Of a DNA stretch of 64,000 nucleotides, positions 43,052 through 54,372 are shown in pieces (the first letter of the stretch is position 1; every line of letters starts with the position of its first letter). The notes beneath the pieces are model-generated. The model saw only the letters and a list, made by a program, of their open reading frames with translations. It ran no database searches and was not told the DNA's origin. The stretch is from positions 47,727 through 111,726 of the forward strand of contig CACRSC010000042.1 in assembly GCA_902651635.1 (NCBI GenBank), in the 5' to 3' direction. This DNA is from Mastigamoeba balamuthi. Its lineage: Eukaryota > Evosea > Mastigamoebida > Mastigamoebidae. The translations under genes and the position numbers were made by a program.

Positions 43052-44264
43052 ATGGCGGACCCGACAATGCCCGAGGACTACAAACTCTTCCGCAAGCTGG
43101 TCGCGCAGCAGAAGGCACACCCCGCACCCCCTCCGTCCCGCCCCGTGACCGGTTTCGCCTCCTAATTTCGCCACACCCCCACACCCACCACCACCCCCCC
43201 CGCACCCCACACGCCCCCCGCAGCTGGTCGTCCAGCACGCCCTGTCCGACGGCACGATCGTCCAGAAGACGTGGACGTTCTACGACAGCGGGCCGCGGGA
43301 GTCGATGCCGCTGGTCTGCGTCCCGGGCGTCGGCGGCCGCGCGGAGGTCTTCCACAGGCAGCTCGCGTGCCTCGCGCCGCGCGGGGTGCGCGCCATCGCG
43401 CTGACGCCGCCCGCGTACTACGACGTGGACTCGTGGTGCGACGGGCTCGGGGCGTTCATGCAGCGCCTGGGCGTCGACCGCGCGCACTTCTTCGGCGTGG
43501 GGCTCGGCGGCTTCCTCGTCCAGAGCATGGCGCGCAGGTGCCCCGCGCGCGTGGTCAGCCTCGTGCTCTGCAACTCGTTCTGCTCCACGACGCACTTTGC
43601 CAACACGACCAACCTCACCAAGCTGTGCGCCGCGGCCGGTTTCTTTCCCGGATCTCTTGACAACTTTTTTCGCCCCCCGTCGGTTAACTGATTGGATCTG
43701 GAATTTCCCGATCTGACTGCGGCCTCCTCTGGGAAATGGGCGCGCGTCCTGCAGCTTCGAGTGGATGCCGGAGTTCCTGCTGAAGAGGCAGGTGCTCCAG
43801 ATGCTGCCCACGATCGAGCTGACGCCCGCGGTGGCCGACTCTGTCGACTTCTACGTGCCGATGATCGAGTCGCTCTCGCAGGGCGAGCTGGGCTCGCAGC
43901 TGACGCTGATGCATACGCCGGCGACCATCGCGCCGCCGCCGCTGCCCGAGTCCCGCGTGCTGGTCATGCAGACCGTCGACGGCTGCACGCTGATGCCGTC
44001 GGAGCAGTGCGAGGAGGAGATCCTCAAGTGCTACGCGGCCGCCAAGCAGGCGCTGCTCAAGACAGGGGGGCCCTTCCCCTTCCTCGCCAACGCCGACGAG
44101 GTCAACATGTTCCTGCAGGTGACACCCCCTCCCCTCTCTTCCGCTGCCCTCCTCGTGTGTCGCTGAGCCCCTCTGGGTGCGGCTCGCAGGTGCACGTGCG
44201 CGCCCAGAACGCGGCGCTTGCCGAGAGGGAGTCTGCGGAGGCGCCGAACCCTACGTCGATATGA
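43052..44264 (+). CDS. SPG21: Maspardin (SPG21) alpha/beta-hydrolase-fold protein
   Basis: Exons 43052-43114, 43224-43624, 43755-44118 and 44190-44264 give 300 residues (human 308). Blocks FYDSGPRES, HRQLACLAPRGVRAIAL, AHFFGVGLGGFLVQSMARR, VVSLVLCNSFCSTTHF and KTGGPFPFLANADEVNMFL align along the whole family. Maspardin sits on endosomes and binds CD4 and ALDH16A1. The elbow Ser of G-x-S-x-G-G is Gly here (GVGLGG), so it cannot be an ordinary Ser hydrolase. The first intron needs a GC donor (AAG|GCACAC) to keep the reading through PEDYKLFRKLVAQQK-LVVQH. Confidence 0.93.
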
Positions 44265-44702
44265 GCCATTGCAGCACCACAGTTATTGAAGAGAATCCAC
44301 CCCGCCTACCCGCTCGTATGAATGAAAGCAGCCTTCTGAGCTCTCCACCCCAGTATGCGCGGTGGAGTGGCAGCCAGGAGCCCGAGTTCTTTTGATGCGA
44401 GCACAAAGCGGACGTGAAATTAATCTGCTAGCAGCACCGACGCTGCCCCCGCCCACAGCGAGGACGGGCAGTCTGTCGCCGATGCTGGGGGGTGCCACCG
44501 GCGGTGGGGGCTTCCGCCCAGAAGCGAGTTCTGGCCGCCGCCCCACCAGGAACGACCGTTGCACGTCACCATCTATCTGTGACATCACGCCGCACCGCTC
44601 CGGTGCTGTTGTGCCTGCCCTTCTTTCTTTCTAATCTTTCCCCTCTTCTCTCCAAGAAGACTCGGAAGGGACCGCCACACCCCTCGCTCCGCCCCCCCCA
44701 CA
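44265..44702. other. Intergenic region upstream of GcvP
   Basis: No gene seen. A pyrimidine-rich tract (about 44605-44700) runs up to the GcvP start and may be its promoter/5' UTR. Confidence 0.45.
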
Positions 44703-47700
44703 ATGGCTCTCCAGATGAGCAGCCGCGCCGCCGCGCCCGCCGTGGCGCGCGCGGCGCACTCGTGCGCTGCCGGGGACCGCTGCTCGCTGCTCGGCGAGCA
44801 GGACACGTTCGCCCGCAGGCACATCGGCCCGCGCGACGAGGAGGTCCCCCAGATGCTCCAGATGATCAACAAGAACTACAGGACCCTCGACGACCTCAGC
44901 AACGCCGCCATCCCGCCCTCGATCCAGTGCGCGACCCTCCTGCTTCTCTCTCCCCCTCTCTTTTTCCTTCACTCCTTTGCATCCACGCCCGAACGGGTCG
45001 CTTAGAGAAAAGGAGCACCGCACACGCCACCCCACCCCCCCACGGTTTTTCTCCGACGTCTGCAAAGAAACCTGAAGGGGGCAGCGCCGGTGCTCAATAA
45101 CCGCGGTGCCGCGCACACAGGACCAAGGGCAAGCGCATGGACGTCGGCGAGGGCAGGGGCGAGCAGGAGCTGCTCGACGAGCTCCTCGCCATCGCGCGTG
45201 AGAACAAGACGTTCAAGTCCTTCATCGGCCAGGGCTACTACGGGTACCCGAGATATTTTCCCCCGACGGAACCGGAGGCCAAAATATCTGATGCGCCGGC
45301 GCGTCCAGCACCATCACCCCGCAGGTGATCCTCCGCAACGTGCTGCAGAACCCGAGCTGGTACACGCCGTACACGCCGTACCAGGCCGAGGTGTCGCAGG
45401 GCCGCCTGGAGGCGATGCTCGCGTACCAGACGGTCGTCTCGGACCTGACGGGCATGGACATCTCGACGTGCTCGCTGCTCGACGAGGCCACCGCCGGCGC
45501 CGAGGCGATGCGCATGTGCCAGCTGCACGTCAAGTCCAAGAGCCCCGCGTTCTTCGTCTCGAGCGGCGTGCACCGCCAGGTCACCGACGTCATCCGCACG
45601 CGCTCGGGCCCGCTGGGCATCGAGGTCATCGAGGGCGACGCCGCGTCGTTCGACTTTGGCTCGCTGAGGGGCAGGCTGGTCGGCGCGCTGGTCCAGTACC
45701 CCGACACGTTCGGCACCGTCGAGGACTACACCGACGTGACCAAGCGCGTGCACGACGCGGGCGCGCTGATGGTCGCCAGCGCCGACCTGCTGGCGCTGAC
45801 GATGCTCAGGGAGCCCTCGACGTTCGGCGCCGACGTCGTGATCGGCAGCAGCGGCAGGTTCGGCTGCCCGATGGGCTTCGGCGGCCCGCACGCCGGCTTC
45901 CTCGCGACGAGGGACGAGCTCAAGCGCGTGATGCCCGGGCGCATCATCGGGCTCAGCAAGGACGTCAGCGGCAAGCCCGCCTACCGCATGGCGCTGCAGA
46001 CGCGCGAGCAGCACATCCGCCGCGAGAAGGCCAGCTCGAACATCTGCACGGCCGCCGCGCTGATGGCGCAGGTCGCCGCGTTCTACTCGATGTACCACGG
46101 GCCCAAGGGCCTGCGCGCCATCGCCCAGGGCGTGCACGCCAAGGCCTGCATCCTCGCCGAGGGGCTCAAGCGCCGCGGCATCGACATCAAGAGCGGCGCC
46201 TTCTTCGACACGATCGTCGTCGAGCTCGGGTCCGAGTCGGCCGCCAAGGAGGTCCACCACCGCGCCCGTGACGCCCAGGTAAACAACCCCTCCCCCCATC
46301 CCTCAGCCGCATTTGCACACATTCAATCAGCAAATTGAATTGACTGACCGTGGGCCGTGTGGTGACGCACGCAGATGAACCTGCGCGACCTCGGGTGCAG
46401 CGTCGGGGTCTCGCTGGACGAGACGACCACGCTGTGCGACGTCGCGCGCCTGATCGAGGTGATCAGCGGCCAGCCTTGCACGTCGGTCGAGGACCTCGTG
46501 AAGAGCGTCGGCGCGGCCGACTTCTGCGACGCCCTGCGCCGCAAGACGCCGTACCTGCAGCACCCGACGTTCAACAGGTACCACAGCGAGACGGAGATGA
46601 TGCGCTACCTGCGCCGCCTGAACGTCAAGGACGTGGGCCTGGACACGGCGATGATCCCGCTGGGGTCGTGCACGATGAAGCTCAACGCGGCCTCGGTGAT
46701 GGCGCCGATGACCTGGCCCGAGTTTGCCAACGTGCACCCGTTCGCGCCCGAGGACCAGGTCCAGGGCTACATCAAGATGATCAAGGGCCTCGAGAACGAC
46801 CTGTGCCAGATCACCGGGTTCAGCGGCTGCAGCCTGCAGCCCAACTCGGGGGCCGCGGGCGAGTACGCGGGGCTCATGACGATCCGCTCGTACCTGAGGG
46901 CCAACGGCCAGGGCCACCGCGACATCTGCCTGATCCCCATCAGCGCGCACGGCACCAACCCCGCCAGCTCCGCTCTGGCCGGCCTCAAGCCCGTGATCAT
47001 CGCGTGCGACCACAACGGCAACATCGACCTCGAGGACCTCAAGAAGAAGGCGCGCGAGCACAAGGACAAGCTCGCGGCCATCATGATGACCTACCCCAGC
47101 ACGCACGGCGTGTACGAGGACACGTTCAAGGAGGCCGCCGAGGTCGTGCACTCGTACGGCGGCTGCGTGTACATGGACGGCGCCAACATGAACGCGCAGG
47201 TCGGGCTCATCAAGCCCGTCGAGCTCGGCGCCGACGTCTGCCACCTGAACCTCCACAAGACCTTCGCCATCCCCCACGGCGGCGGCGGGCCCGGCATCGG
47301 CCCCATCTGCGCCAACGAGAAGCTCGCCCCGTACATGCCCGGGCACAGCTGCAGGGACGTCGGCATGCGCGCCAGCGGCCACTCGGGCGCTGTCTCCGCC
47401 GCGCCCTACGGCAGCGCCGACGCGCTCCCGCTCTCGTGGATGTACGCGAGGATGCTCGGCACCCCCGGCCTGAAGAAGGCCACCCAGGCTGCCATCCTCA
47501 ACGCCAACTACATGGCCGCGAGGCTCAAGGTTCCTTCCCACTCCCACTTTCCCCCTCCCTTGAATTCCCGTTCCTGCCTGTAAACTCCAATTTCCTATTT
47601 CCCAATTCAAACTCACGACAACTTGCGCCGTGACAGCCGTACTACAAGATCCTGTACACGGGCCCCAACGGGCTGGTGGCGCACGAGTTCATCCTGGACC

Positions 47701-48128
47701 TGCGGCCGTTCAAGCCCGCCGTCGAGGCCGAGGACGTTGCCAAGCGCCTGGTCGACTACGGCTTCCACGCGCCGACGATGTCGTTCCCTGTGCCGGGCAC
47801 GCTGATGGTAGAGCCGACCGAGAGCGAGTCGCTGCAGGAGCTCGACCGCTTCTGCGACGCCATGATCGCCATCCGCCGCGAGATCGACGCCGTCGTCAAG
47901 GGCGACTACGACAGGGTCGACAACCCGCTCAAGAACGCGCCGCACACGGTCGAGGAGCTCGTGTCGGACTCGTGGATGCACAAGTACCCGCGCGAGGTCG
48001 CCGCGTTCCCCGTGCGCTCGCTGCGCGCCGCCTCGGGCGCCAAGTACTTTGCCACGTGCAAGCGCGTCGACAACCAGTGGGGCGACCTGAACCTCTACGC
48101 CACGTTCCCCCACGCCGACTGCTGCTGA
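44703..48128 (+). CDS. GLDC: Glycine dehydrogenase (decarboxylating), P protein
   Basis: Exons 44703-44926, 45121-45243, 45309-46278, 46375-47529 and 47637-48128 give 987 residues, the fused eukaryotic alpha-beta length. The N terminus ([20 protein letters not shown]) is Arg/Ala-rich without acids and looks like a mitochondrial or hydrogenosomal targeting peptide. Mature sequence starts at [18 protein letters not shown]. The PLP lysine lies in [17 protein letters not shown] (about residue 734), and GSCTMKLNA and [12 protein letters not shown] are intact. The enzyme decarboxylates glycine and passes the aminomethyl group to lipoylated H protein. No other glycine-cleavage gene is in the window. 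Confidence 0.98.
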
Positions 48129-48382
48129 GCGGTCCCCCCTCCCCTCCCTGGCTTTGGCCTTGGCCTGGGCCAGCCTTATCTGTTGCCTCGCCCCCCTTGT
48201 GAGCTGAGGCTGGCTGCTCTCCCAACACCGAAACAATGAACGTCTGTGTGAAAACAACTGAGTGGTAATCGCAATTTCCCGCCTGATCTCTTCGCCTGCC
48301 AGATCTTACACGTAAAATCCGGTGGCCCACCAGCAGCAAATATCCGGATTCAAATAGTAAGTGATCTCGCCGGCAGTGCGCA

Positions 48383-50550
48383 ATGAGCGACGGTAGGCCT
48401 GTGTGCAAGTACGGCGCCTCGTGCTACAGAAGGAACCCGGAGCACATCGCCGCCTTCTTCCACCCTCCGGCGCCGGACCTCCCAGCCGCAGCCCCCGCGC
48501 CGGCCCCGCGGGCGCCGTCTCCCGAGCCAGCGGTGCGGCCACGGCCCGAGGACGACCGCGGTCAGCAGCAGCAGCAGCAACACCAAGGCCCCAGCGAGCT
48601 CAGCGGCAAGACCGTGTGCTTCAGCGGGGGCATGTGCGGCATGACGAGGGTGCTGTGCCGAGCACGCGCTCAGGAGCTCGGCGCCCGCGTCGTGGACGGG
48701 GTGTCGTCCAAGGTATTCCCGGGCTCGTCTTGTGGAAGCGGTGGTGGGGGGAGAGAGAATGAAGAGAAATCCAGATTCCATATTGAAATCTCAATTGATG
48801 TTATGTGGCCAGGTGGATATCCTGTTCGTAGGAGCGGACCCCGGAGGCAAGCTGGACAAAGCGCGCGACCTGGGCGTGCAGGTGATGGGCGAGGACGACT
48901 GGGCCCGCATCTCCTCTGGAGCCGATGCCGGGGATTCCTCTCCCCAGTCCAAGCGCCAGCGCGTCTCTGCCGGCGACCCGCCGCCAGCCGCGGTCTCTGG
49001 CTGGCGCGCCGCCACCCTGGCCGCTCCGGCTCCGGCTCCCGCTCCAGCAGCTCCAGCCCCGCCAGCAGCGGCCCAGGAGAAGCGTCCAGACGCGAGGCCC
49101 CGGTGCAAGTACGGGCGGCAGTGCTACAGGCGAGGCAACCCGGCGCACACGGCGGAGTACTCGCACAGCGACGCCGAGGACAGCGAGCCGCTCGCAGCCC
49201 CGACCCGCAAGGCGTCTCCCGGGGGCCCGCACGAGGCCGGCCCGCTGCAGCACCTGGACCAGCTCGAGGACGCCGTCGCCCGCGACCCGGGAGCGACCAT
49301 CGTCTGCGCCGCTGCTCCCGCTGCTCCCGTCGCTGTCGCTGCCGCCGAGGACCCGCCGCAGGCAGCGGAGCAGGCGGTGCTGGAGCCCCTGCACAGGATG
49401 GAGCCGGGCGAGACGGCGGACGTGCCGAGCGGGACGAGCTCGGCGACGTACCAGGTGAAGCGGGTGGGCGACCACTACTACTGCACGTGCGTCGCGTGGA
49501 AGCAGCAGAGCGCGCCCATCAACCGGCGGACGTGCAAGCACCTGCGCTCCTGGCTGGGCGACGCGTTCGAGGACCGCCGGGTGGGGACCGCCGCCGACGT
49601 CGCCGCCGCGCGCAGGGAGGCCGCGGAGAGGCGCCAGGCCGCCCCGGGGCTCCTGCTGGCGCACAGGTGGGACGAGGACGCGGTGGACCCCGCGGGCTGG
49701 TGGGTCAGCGAGAAGCTCGACGGCGTCAGGGCGTACTGGGACGGCAAGGACTCGCTCGTCTCGCGCGCCGGCAACCCGTTCCCCGCGCCCGGGTACTTCG
49801 TGTCGTCGCTGCCGCAGGGCATGCCGCTCGACGGCGAGCTGTGGAGCGGGCGCGGGACGTTCCAGACGGTCGTGAGCATCGTCCGGTCCGAGGGGTCGCC
49901 CGGCTGGCGCTCGGTCTTCTACCACGTCTTCGACGCGCCGGCCGTGGCCAAGCCGTTCGAGGGCCGGCTCGACGACATCACCGCCTGGTTCGCGTCGCAC
50001 CCGGCGCCGCACGTGCGCATCGTGCCGCACGCGCGCTGCGAGGGCCGCGAGCACCTGTTCCGCGAGCTACGGGCGGTAGAGCAGGGGGGAGGGGAGGGCC
50101 TGATGCTCCGCAAGCCCGGGTCCAACTACGCTGCCGGGCGCTCTGCGACGCTGCTCAAGGTCAAGACGTTCCTGGACGCCGAGGCCCGCGTCGTGGGGTA
50201 CGAGCCGGGCAAGGGCAAGTTCGTGGGCATGACGGGCGCGCTGCAGTGCGTCATGGCCTGCGGGAAGAAGTTCAAGGTCGGCTCCGGCATGAGCGACAGG
50301 GACAGGGCGAGCCCGCCGGCGGTGGGCTCCATCATCTCGTACCGCTTCCAGGAGCTCACCGAGGACGGCGTGCCGCGGTACTACTGCCTCCCACACAGCC
50401 GTCGCCCCCCCCCTCCCCCCATGGCCCCACTGACAGGCACCCGCGCCATGCGCTTGCAGTTTCCCTGCGTTCGTGCGCCTGAGGCCCGACGTCACAGAGC
50501 CGGCGGATGCTCTGCCTAAGAAGCGGGCCCCCAACCGCGAAGAAGACTGA
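48383..50550 (+). CDS. PBZ-BRCT-PBZ-SWIM ATP-dependent DNA ligase
   Basis: Exons 48383-48712, 48813-50377 and 50460-50550 give 661 residues. A PAR-binding zinc finger lies at 8-28 (C-x5-C-x6-H-x5-H, CKYGASCYRR..). A BRCT domain covers about 72-138 (LSGKTVCFSGGM..DILFVGAD), split by intron 1. A second PBZ sits at about 205-226 (CKYGRQCYRRGNPAH). A SWIM zinc motif follows at about 325-350 (Y-Y-C-T-C...C-K-H). The ligase core starts near 395 with nucleotidyl lysine motif SEKLDGVRAYWDG (Lys about 410), then FYHVFDAP, EGLMLRKPGSNY and LLKVKTFLDAEARVVGYE, and ends in an OB fold and a basic tail. It should seal nicks at poly(ADP-ribosyl)ated breaks. The combination is unusual and the ligase core is of the short type. 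Confidence 0.93.
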
Positions 50551-50648
50551 GACCGCCAGAACACCTGTTCCACACAAAGACACCCATTTCGTCATGGAGA
50601 GCTGCAATCGGTCCGAAGTGGAATTCCAAATTCCGGTCTGCAGAAGAC

Positions 50649-51386
50649 CTACTTTGCAGAGGATTCGACGGCTTGGCTCCACTCGGTGAGAGGCGACTCG
50701 AGGTGCTCGCACAGCAGCTGCGCCTGCAGGCAGAACCCGATTGAAGCACAGGACCGTTAGCCTTGAATCGCCAACAAAGCGCCGTGGTGGTGCTGGCAAC
50801 AGAAGTCAATCGCTCGGTACCTTGCGGCGCATGAGCCCAAACTGCCCCGCGTTGGACGCCACGAGGCACAGCAGGAACTTCCCAGCCACGCGCCTCACCA
50901 CGACCTTGCCCGTCTGCCCCACCCCCCACCCCCCTGGCTGTCAGCACCCTCGGACGCCATGTGACGCAGCGGAGAGGCAGGAGAGAGCGGTCCAGCGTAC
51001 GTCGCACTCGACAAAGAGCTGCGTGATGTCTGCGCCAGCGCGCGAGTAGCTCGACCACGCCAGCGACGCGATGGCGCCCACCACCTTGGGGTCGGGCTGC
51101 GCGGGCGCTGCGGGCTGCTGCAGCGGCTGCTGCTGCGCCGCGTAGGCCGCGGCGGCAGCGGCGAGGCTCCCGGGCTCGGGAGTCGCGGGCGGTGCGCTGA
51201 CAGAGAGCAGGTCGCCCTTGAGGTTCAGCAGCCTGTCGGCAGGGCACCGGGGATGTGTGGGTGGGTTGGGTTTGGGGGCGTGAGACCCGAGCGGAAAAGG
51301 AGCAGGAGGCGGTCGGACATGGTGAACAGGACGCCCTCGCTGGTGGCTTGGCTGAGGACCTGGGGGAGCACGCGCGGGTGAAGCAT
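50649..51386 (-). CDS. LAMTOR2: Ragulator subunit LAMTOR2 (p14/ROBLD3)
   Basis: Exons 51386-51319, 51232-51001, 50913-50821 and 50723-50649 give 155 residues. It begins MLHPRVLPQVLSQATSEGVL and continues LLNLKGDLLSVS, as in p14. KVVGAIASLAWSSYSRAGAD, the strand FVECDTGKVVVRRVAGKFLL and the end AQLLCEHLESPLTEW are the roadblock/LC7 fold. It pairs with LAMTOR3 on late endosomes and lysosomes to recruit Rag GTPases and TORC1. It is about 30 residues longer than animal p14 because of an Ala/Gln/Pro insert (AAAAAAYAAQQQPLQQPAAP) between strand 2 and helix 2. Confidence 0.93.
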
Positions 51387-51862
51387 GGGTTGCTGGCGCA
51401 GGAGAGAGGTTACTGGACCGAGTCGGGGGTAGATACGAGAATCTTCGCTATGATTCTTGTTGCCTCCACACCCAAATATCTATTTCAATTTTTGGGCTTG
51501 TTGACAGACACGGTGCCACCAGTCATTCCCGACTGGATTATACTCAGCACAGCAGCAGCAACAGCAGCAGCAGCAGCAGTGCCGCATGACTGGACCCTCG
51601 GAATCGCTCCAGAACGCACACTGCTGCGGAGACAGCAGCGATGGCCACAGCGACAACCCAGCAGGCACCGCACGGCTGGCAGCCCGGACGCTGCGCAAAC
51701 CGAACCCGCCGAGCAGGAGCCCCGCCCGCCCTAGCAGCACTAGTGTAGCCTCGGTGTTCTGCCCCCAGGCATGCCGTCAACAGAGAGGGCACGGGGGAGT
51801 ACGGTCTCAGCACGGCGCCCTGCGCAGGGCGAGGGCAGCCCCAGCCCCGCGGGCGGCGCGTG
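51387..51862. other. Intergenic region with CAG microsatellite
   Basis: No gene supported. The stretch contains the LAMTOR2 promoter side and the 3' end of the phosphotransferase gene. A CAG/CAA run lies at 51545-51579. Confidence 0.5.
51545..51579 (+). repeat. Interrupted CAG trinucleotide run
   Basis: About eleven CAG units with CAC and CAA interruptions. It is not inside a gene I can support. Confidence 0.85.
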
Positions 51863-53534
51863 TCAAACAGCAGGCATCCCGATGGTCTCGGGCGTGATGG
51901 CGTGGTCCACGAGGAACGCGCTGAGCTGGTCCTGAAAGTACTGCACCATCCTCGCGGGGCACGACGCCGAGAGCACCGCCAGCAGCCACACCCAGCGCCT
52001 GGCGCCCCCGCTCTTGTACTCGGCCCAGCACTCCTCGAACGTCGGCTGCGGCGAGACGCCGGCGTCGACCAGCGCCTGGTGGTAGGCCCTGACGGCCTCG
52101 GCCTCGAACGAGCGCCTGGCCGCGGGCTCGGTGTGCGAGATGGCGAACTGGCCGAGGTCCTGCGGGCCGCTGCCGACGCCGACGAGCTCAAAGTCGATGA
52201 AGCGCACCTCGGGGTCGCTGGGCGAGCCGGGCCGCGGCCGCACCATCGTGTTGGCGGGGTGCAAGTCGCCGTGGACGAGCGTCCACGCCCCGCGGTCGGC
52301 GCCGCAGTAGGCGTCCCACGACGCCCGCGCCAGCGAGGCCTCCACGCAGGCCACCAGCAGCGCCGACCACCGCACCTGCGCGCTGGCCCTGCCGCGCTGC
52401 CAGCACTCCCTGGCCATCGCCTGGGCGGCCTCCCACGACTCCCTGCCGCGTCCGCGCACCCAGTCGGACCCGCGCAGCCAGTGCAGCTCGGGCAGCAGCC
52501 CCCGGCAGCCCCAGAACGGCGCGTGCAGCCCCGCGGCCGCGCGGTACGCCGCCACCGTCAGCGCGCGCACGTCCGCGCACCCGCCGCCGGCCGCGTAGAG
52601 CGCCTCGGCGGCCCGCGTGTCGGCGGCCCAGTTGAGCGGGCTGCCGCCGCCGAAGAGCTCGCCCATCTGCACGTAGCCCGCCGCGCGCAGGTCCTCCATC
52701 AGCACCGCGCGCGCGGCGCCCGGGGCCCCGGGCTCGGCGGCGGCCCACGCGTAGTAGACCTCGGGCACGAGGCCCGCGAGCGACGCCGAGCACGCGCGCA
52801 GGAACCAGGCCTCGCGGGTGAGCCCCAGCGCGCGCTGCTGCTGCTCGTCGTCGTCGCGGCCCGTCTTGAGGACGAGGCGCAGCTCCTTGCCCTGCGCCGT
52901 CCGCGCCACGTAGCGCGCCAGCCGCGCCGACAGGCCGCCGCTCACCGGCGCCGCGTCGGGCGCCACCGACACGAGCGGCGCCCCCACGAGCTGCCCGACC
53001 CACTGCGCGTCGGTCCAGCCCCTCGGCGCCTCCAGCCACGACGCCAGCACCTTCACGATCTGCACCTCCGAGCCTGGAGGGAGGGGAGGGGAGGGGGGTG
53101 ATGCTCTTTATTACGGGAGTTGGGGGGAGGCGGCGCTGGCTGGGCTGGGCTGGGCTGGGCGCACAGCCGAGGCGCAGGTGCGAGAAGCCCAGAGACATGG
53201 CGAGCGCCTCGGCGGCCCTGACGACGCCGTGGGGCATGTCCTGCGCCGTCGCCCCGCTCAGCACGAGCGTGCCGCTGCTCGCCGGGTCCACGCGCAGCGT
53301 GCACTCTGCGGGGGGCGACAGGTCCGCCGCAGAGGATTCGAGGAAGAATCGTTTCAGATCCGGTGAGAGGGCGGCAGAAGTGCGTGGGGGGCTCCGCAGA
53401 AGGGGTGGGAGAGAGAGTGGGGTGGTGCGCGGACTGTGGTCGGCGGCGTGGATGAGCTCGAGGGGGAGGTCACGCCTGCCGGGGAACACCACGCGGGCGC
53501 CAGTCGAGGCGCAGACGAGAACGACGCCGGTCAT
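51863..53534 (-). CDS. CHK/ecdysteroid-kinase-like phosphotransferase
   Basis: Exons 53534-53435, 53305-53165 and 53073-51863 give 483 residues. The catalytic block WTLVHGDLHPANTMV (H-G-D-x-x-x-x-N) and FIDFELVGVGSGPQDLGQF (metal Asp) define an aminoglycoside/choline-kinase-type fold. The N-lobe shows LRLVLKTGRDD with the ATP lysine and VYYAWAAAEPG..AVLMEDL. The last exon (403 codons) is secure. The first intron (129 nt) is inferred because the frame also stays open through it, so the N terminus may differ. Family members phosphorylate small hydroxyl substrates (choline, ecdysteroid, sugars). The substrate here is unknown. Confidence 0.82.
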
Positions 53535-54042
53535 CGCAAGCGGGGGGGCCGTGGGGAGAGCTGAGAGCTGAGAGCGCTGCTGTTGGGGCCTGAGCGGACA
53601 CGCAGACACAAAAAAGCCTTTTTGCTGAGGGCGGGGACCCTGCAGATGATGTGGCACTCGTCACCGGGAAATCTCCCAGAAGGGCAAGCACCGCTGTGGG
53701 CCCCGCCGCTCCTCTTGCCCCTCCACGCGCGGCCGCGGCGCGCCCCCCGGGCTCCAGCCCCGCCTCGGGGTGGCCGTGCTGCCAGGGCAGAGCAGCGCAG
53801 TGCGAGGACCGCCAGAAGCAACGGAGGAGTAAGCATCAGTTGATTGGCCAATCACGCAACACGCTACATCATCTCTGGCCAACGTGGCGCAAACAGAATC
53901 CGGAACAGCGGCGGGCCCGGGCTCCGGGTATTGCCCCCACACCCTTCGCCTGTTCCAGAAAATCTGCTGATATTTTCCCGATTCGCAGCAGAAGAACACA
54001 ACAGAATATCCGCCCTGCTTTGCTCGCCTGACGGCAACGACG
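53535..54042. other. Bidirectional intergenic region
   Basis: Lies between two divergent genes (phosphotransferase on the minus strand, ankyrin protein on the plus strand), so it probably holds both promoters. No gene or clear element recognised. Confidence 0.45.
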
Positions 54043-54372
54043 ATGGACGGGTCCAGCTTCTGCTCGATGGCGCACCGCGACCACGACGACGACCTCCTCT
54101 GCGCGCTGGTCTGTGCCGCCGGCCGTGGCGACGCGGCGCTCGTGGCAGACCTGAGCGAGGGGCTGCCGGCCCACGTGCTCGACGCCCCGTTCGACGGCCG
54201 CACGGCCCTCTGCGCAGCGGCCGAGGCCGGCCACCTCGACGCCGTCAAGGCGCTCCTCGGCGCCGGCGCCACGCCCGGTGCGAGGTGCGGGTCGAGCACG
54301 GCCGCGGAGATGGCCGAGGCTGCTGGCCACGCGGCAGTGGCCGAGGCGCTGCGCCAGGCCGCTGCGCTGTGA
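54043..54372 (+). CDS. Short ankyrin-repeat protein
   Basis: A single exon of 109 residues. Three ankyrin units are visible: LLCALVCAAGRGDAALVADL, GRTALCAAAEAGHLDAVKAL-LGAGA, and STAAEMAEAAGHAAVAEALR. The N terminus is acidic (HRDHDDD). It is probably a small protein-binding adaptor with no other domain. It lies 1.9 kb from the large ankyrin/ADP-ribosylglycohydrolase gene, and whether it is a duplicated fragment of that gene cannot be judged by eye. Confidence 0.8.
   Translation: MDGSSFCSMAHRDHDDDLLCALVCAAGRGDAALVADLSEGLPAHVLDAPFDGRTALCAAAEAGHLDAVKALLGAGATPGARCGSSTAAEMAEAAGHAAVAEALRQAAAL

Noticed and set aside
46327-47616. 429-codon open frame antisense to the glycine decarboxylase gene
   Set aside because: It mirrors a strongly conserved sense exon and shows Val/Gly/Ala/Arg text with no domain.
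48801-50054. 417-codon open frame antisense to the ligase gene
   Set aside because: Composition artefact of a GC-rich sense exon. The sense strand carries full ligase motifs.
51545-51579. Poly-Gln coding repeat
   Set aside because: No flanking frame with coding character. It lies between two genes and reads only as a microsatellite.
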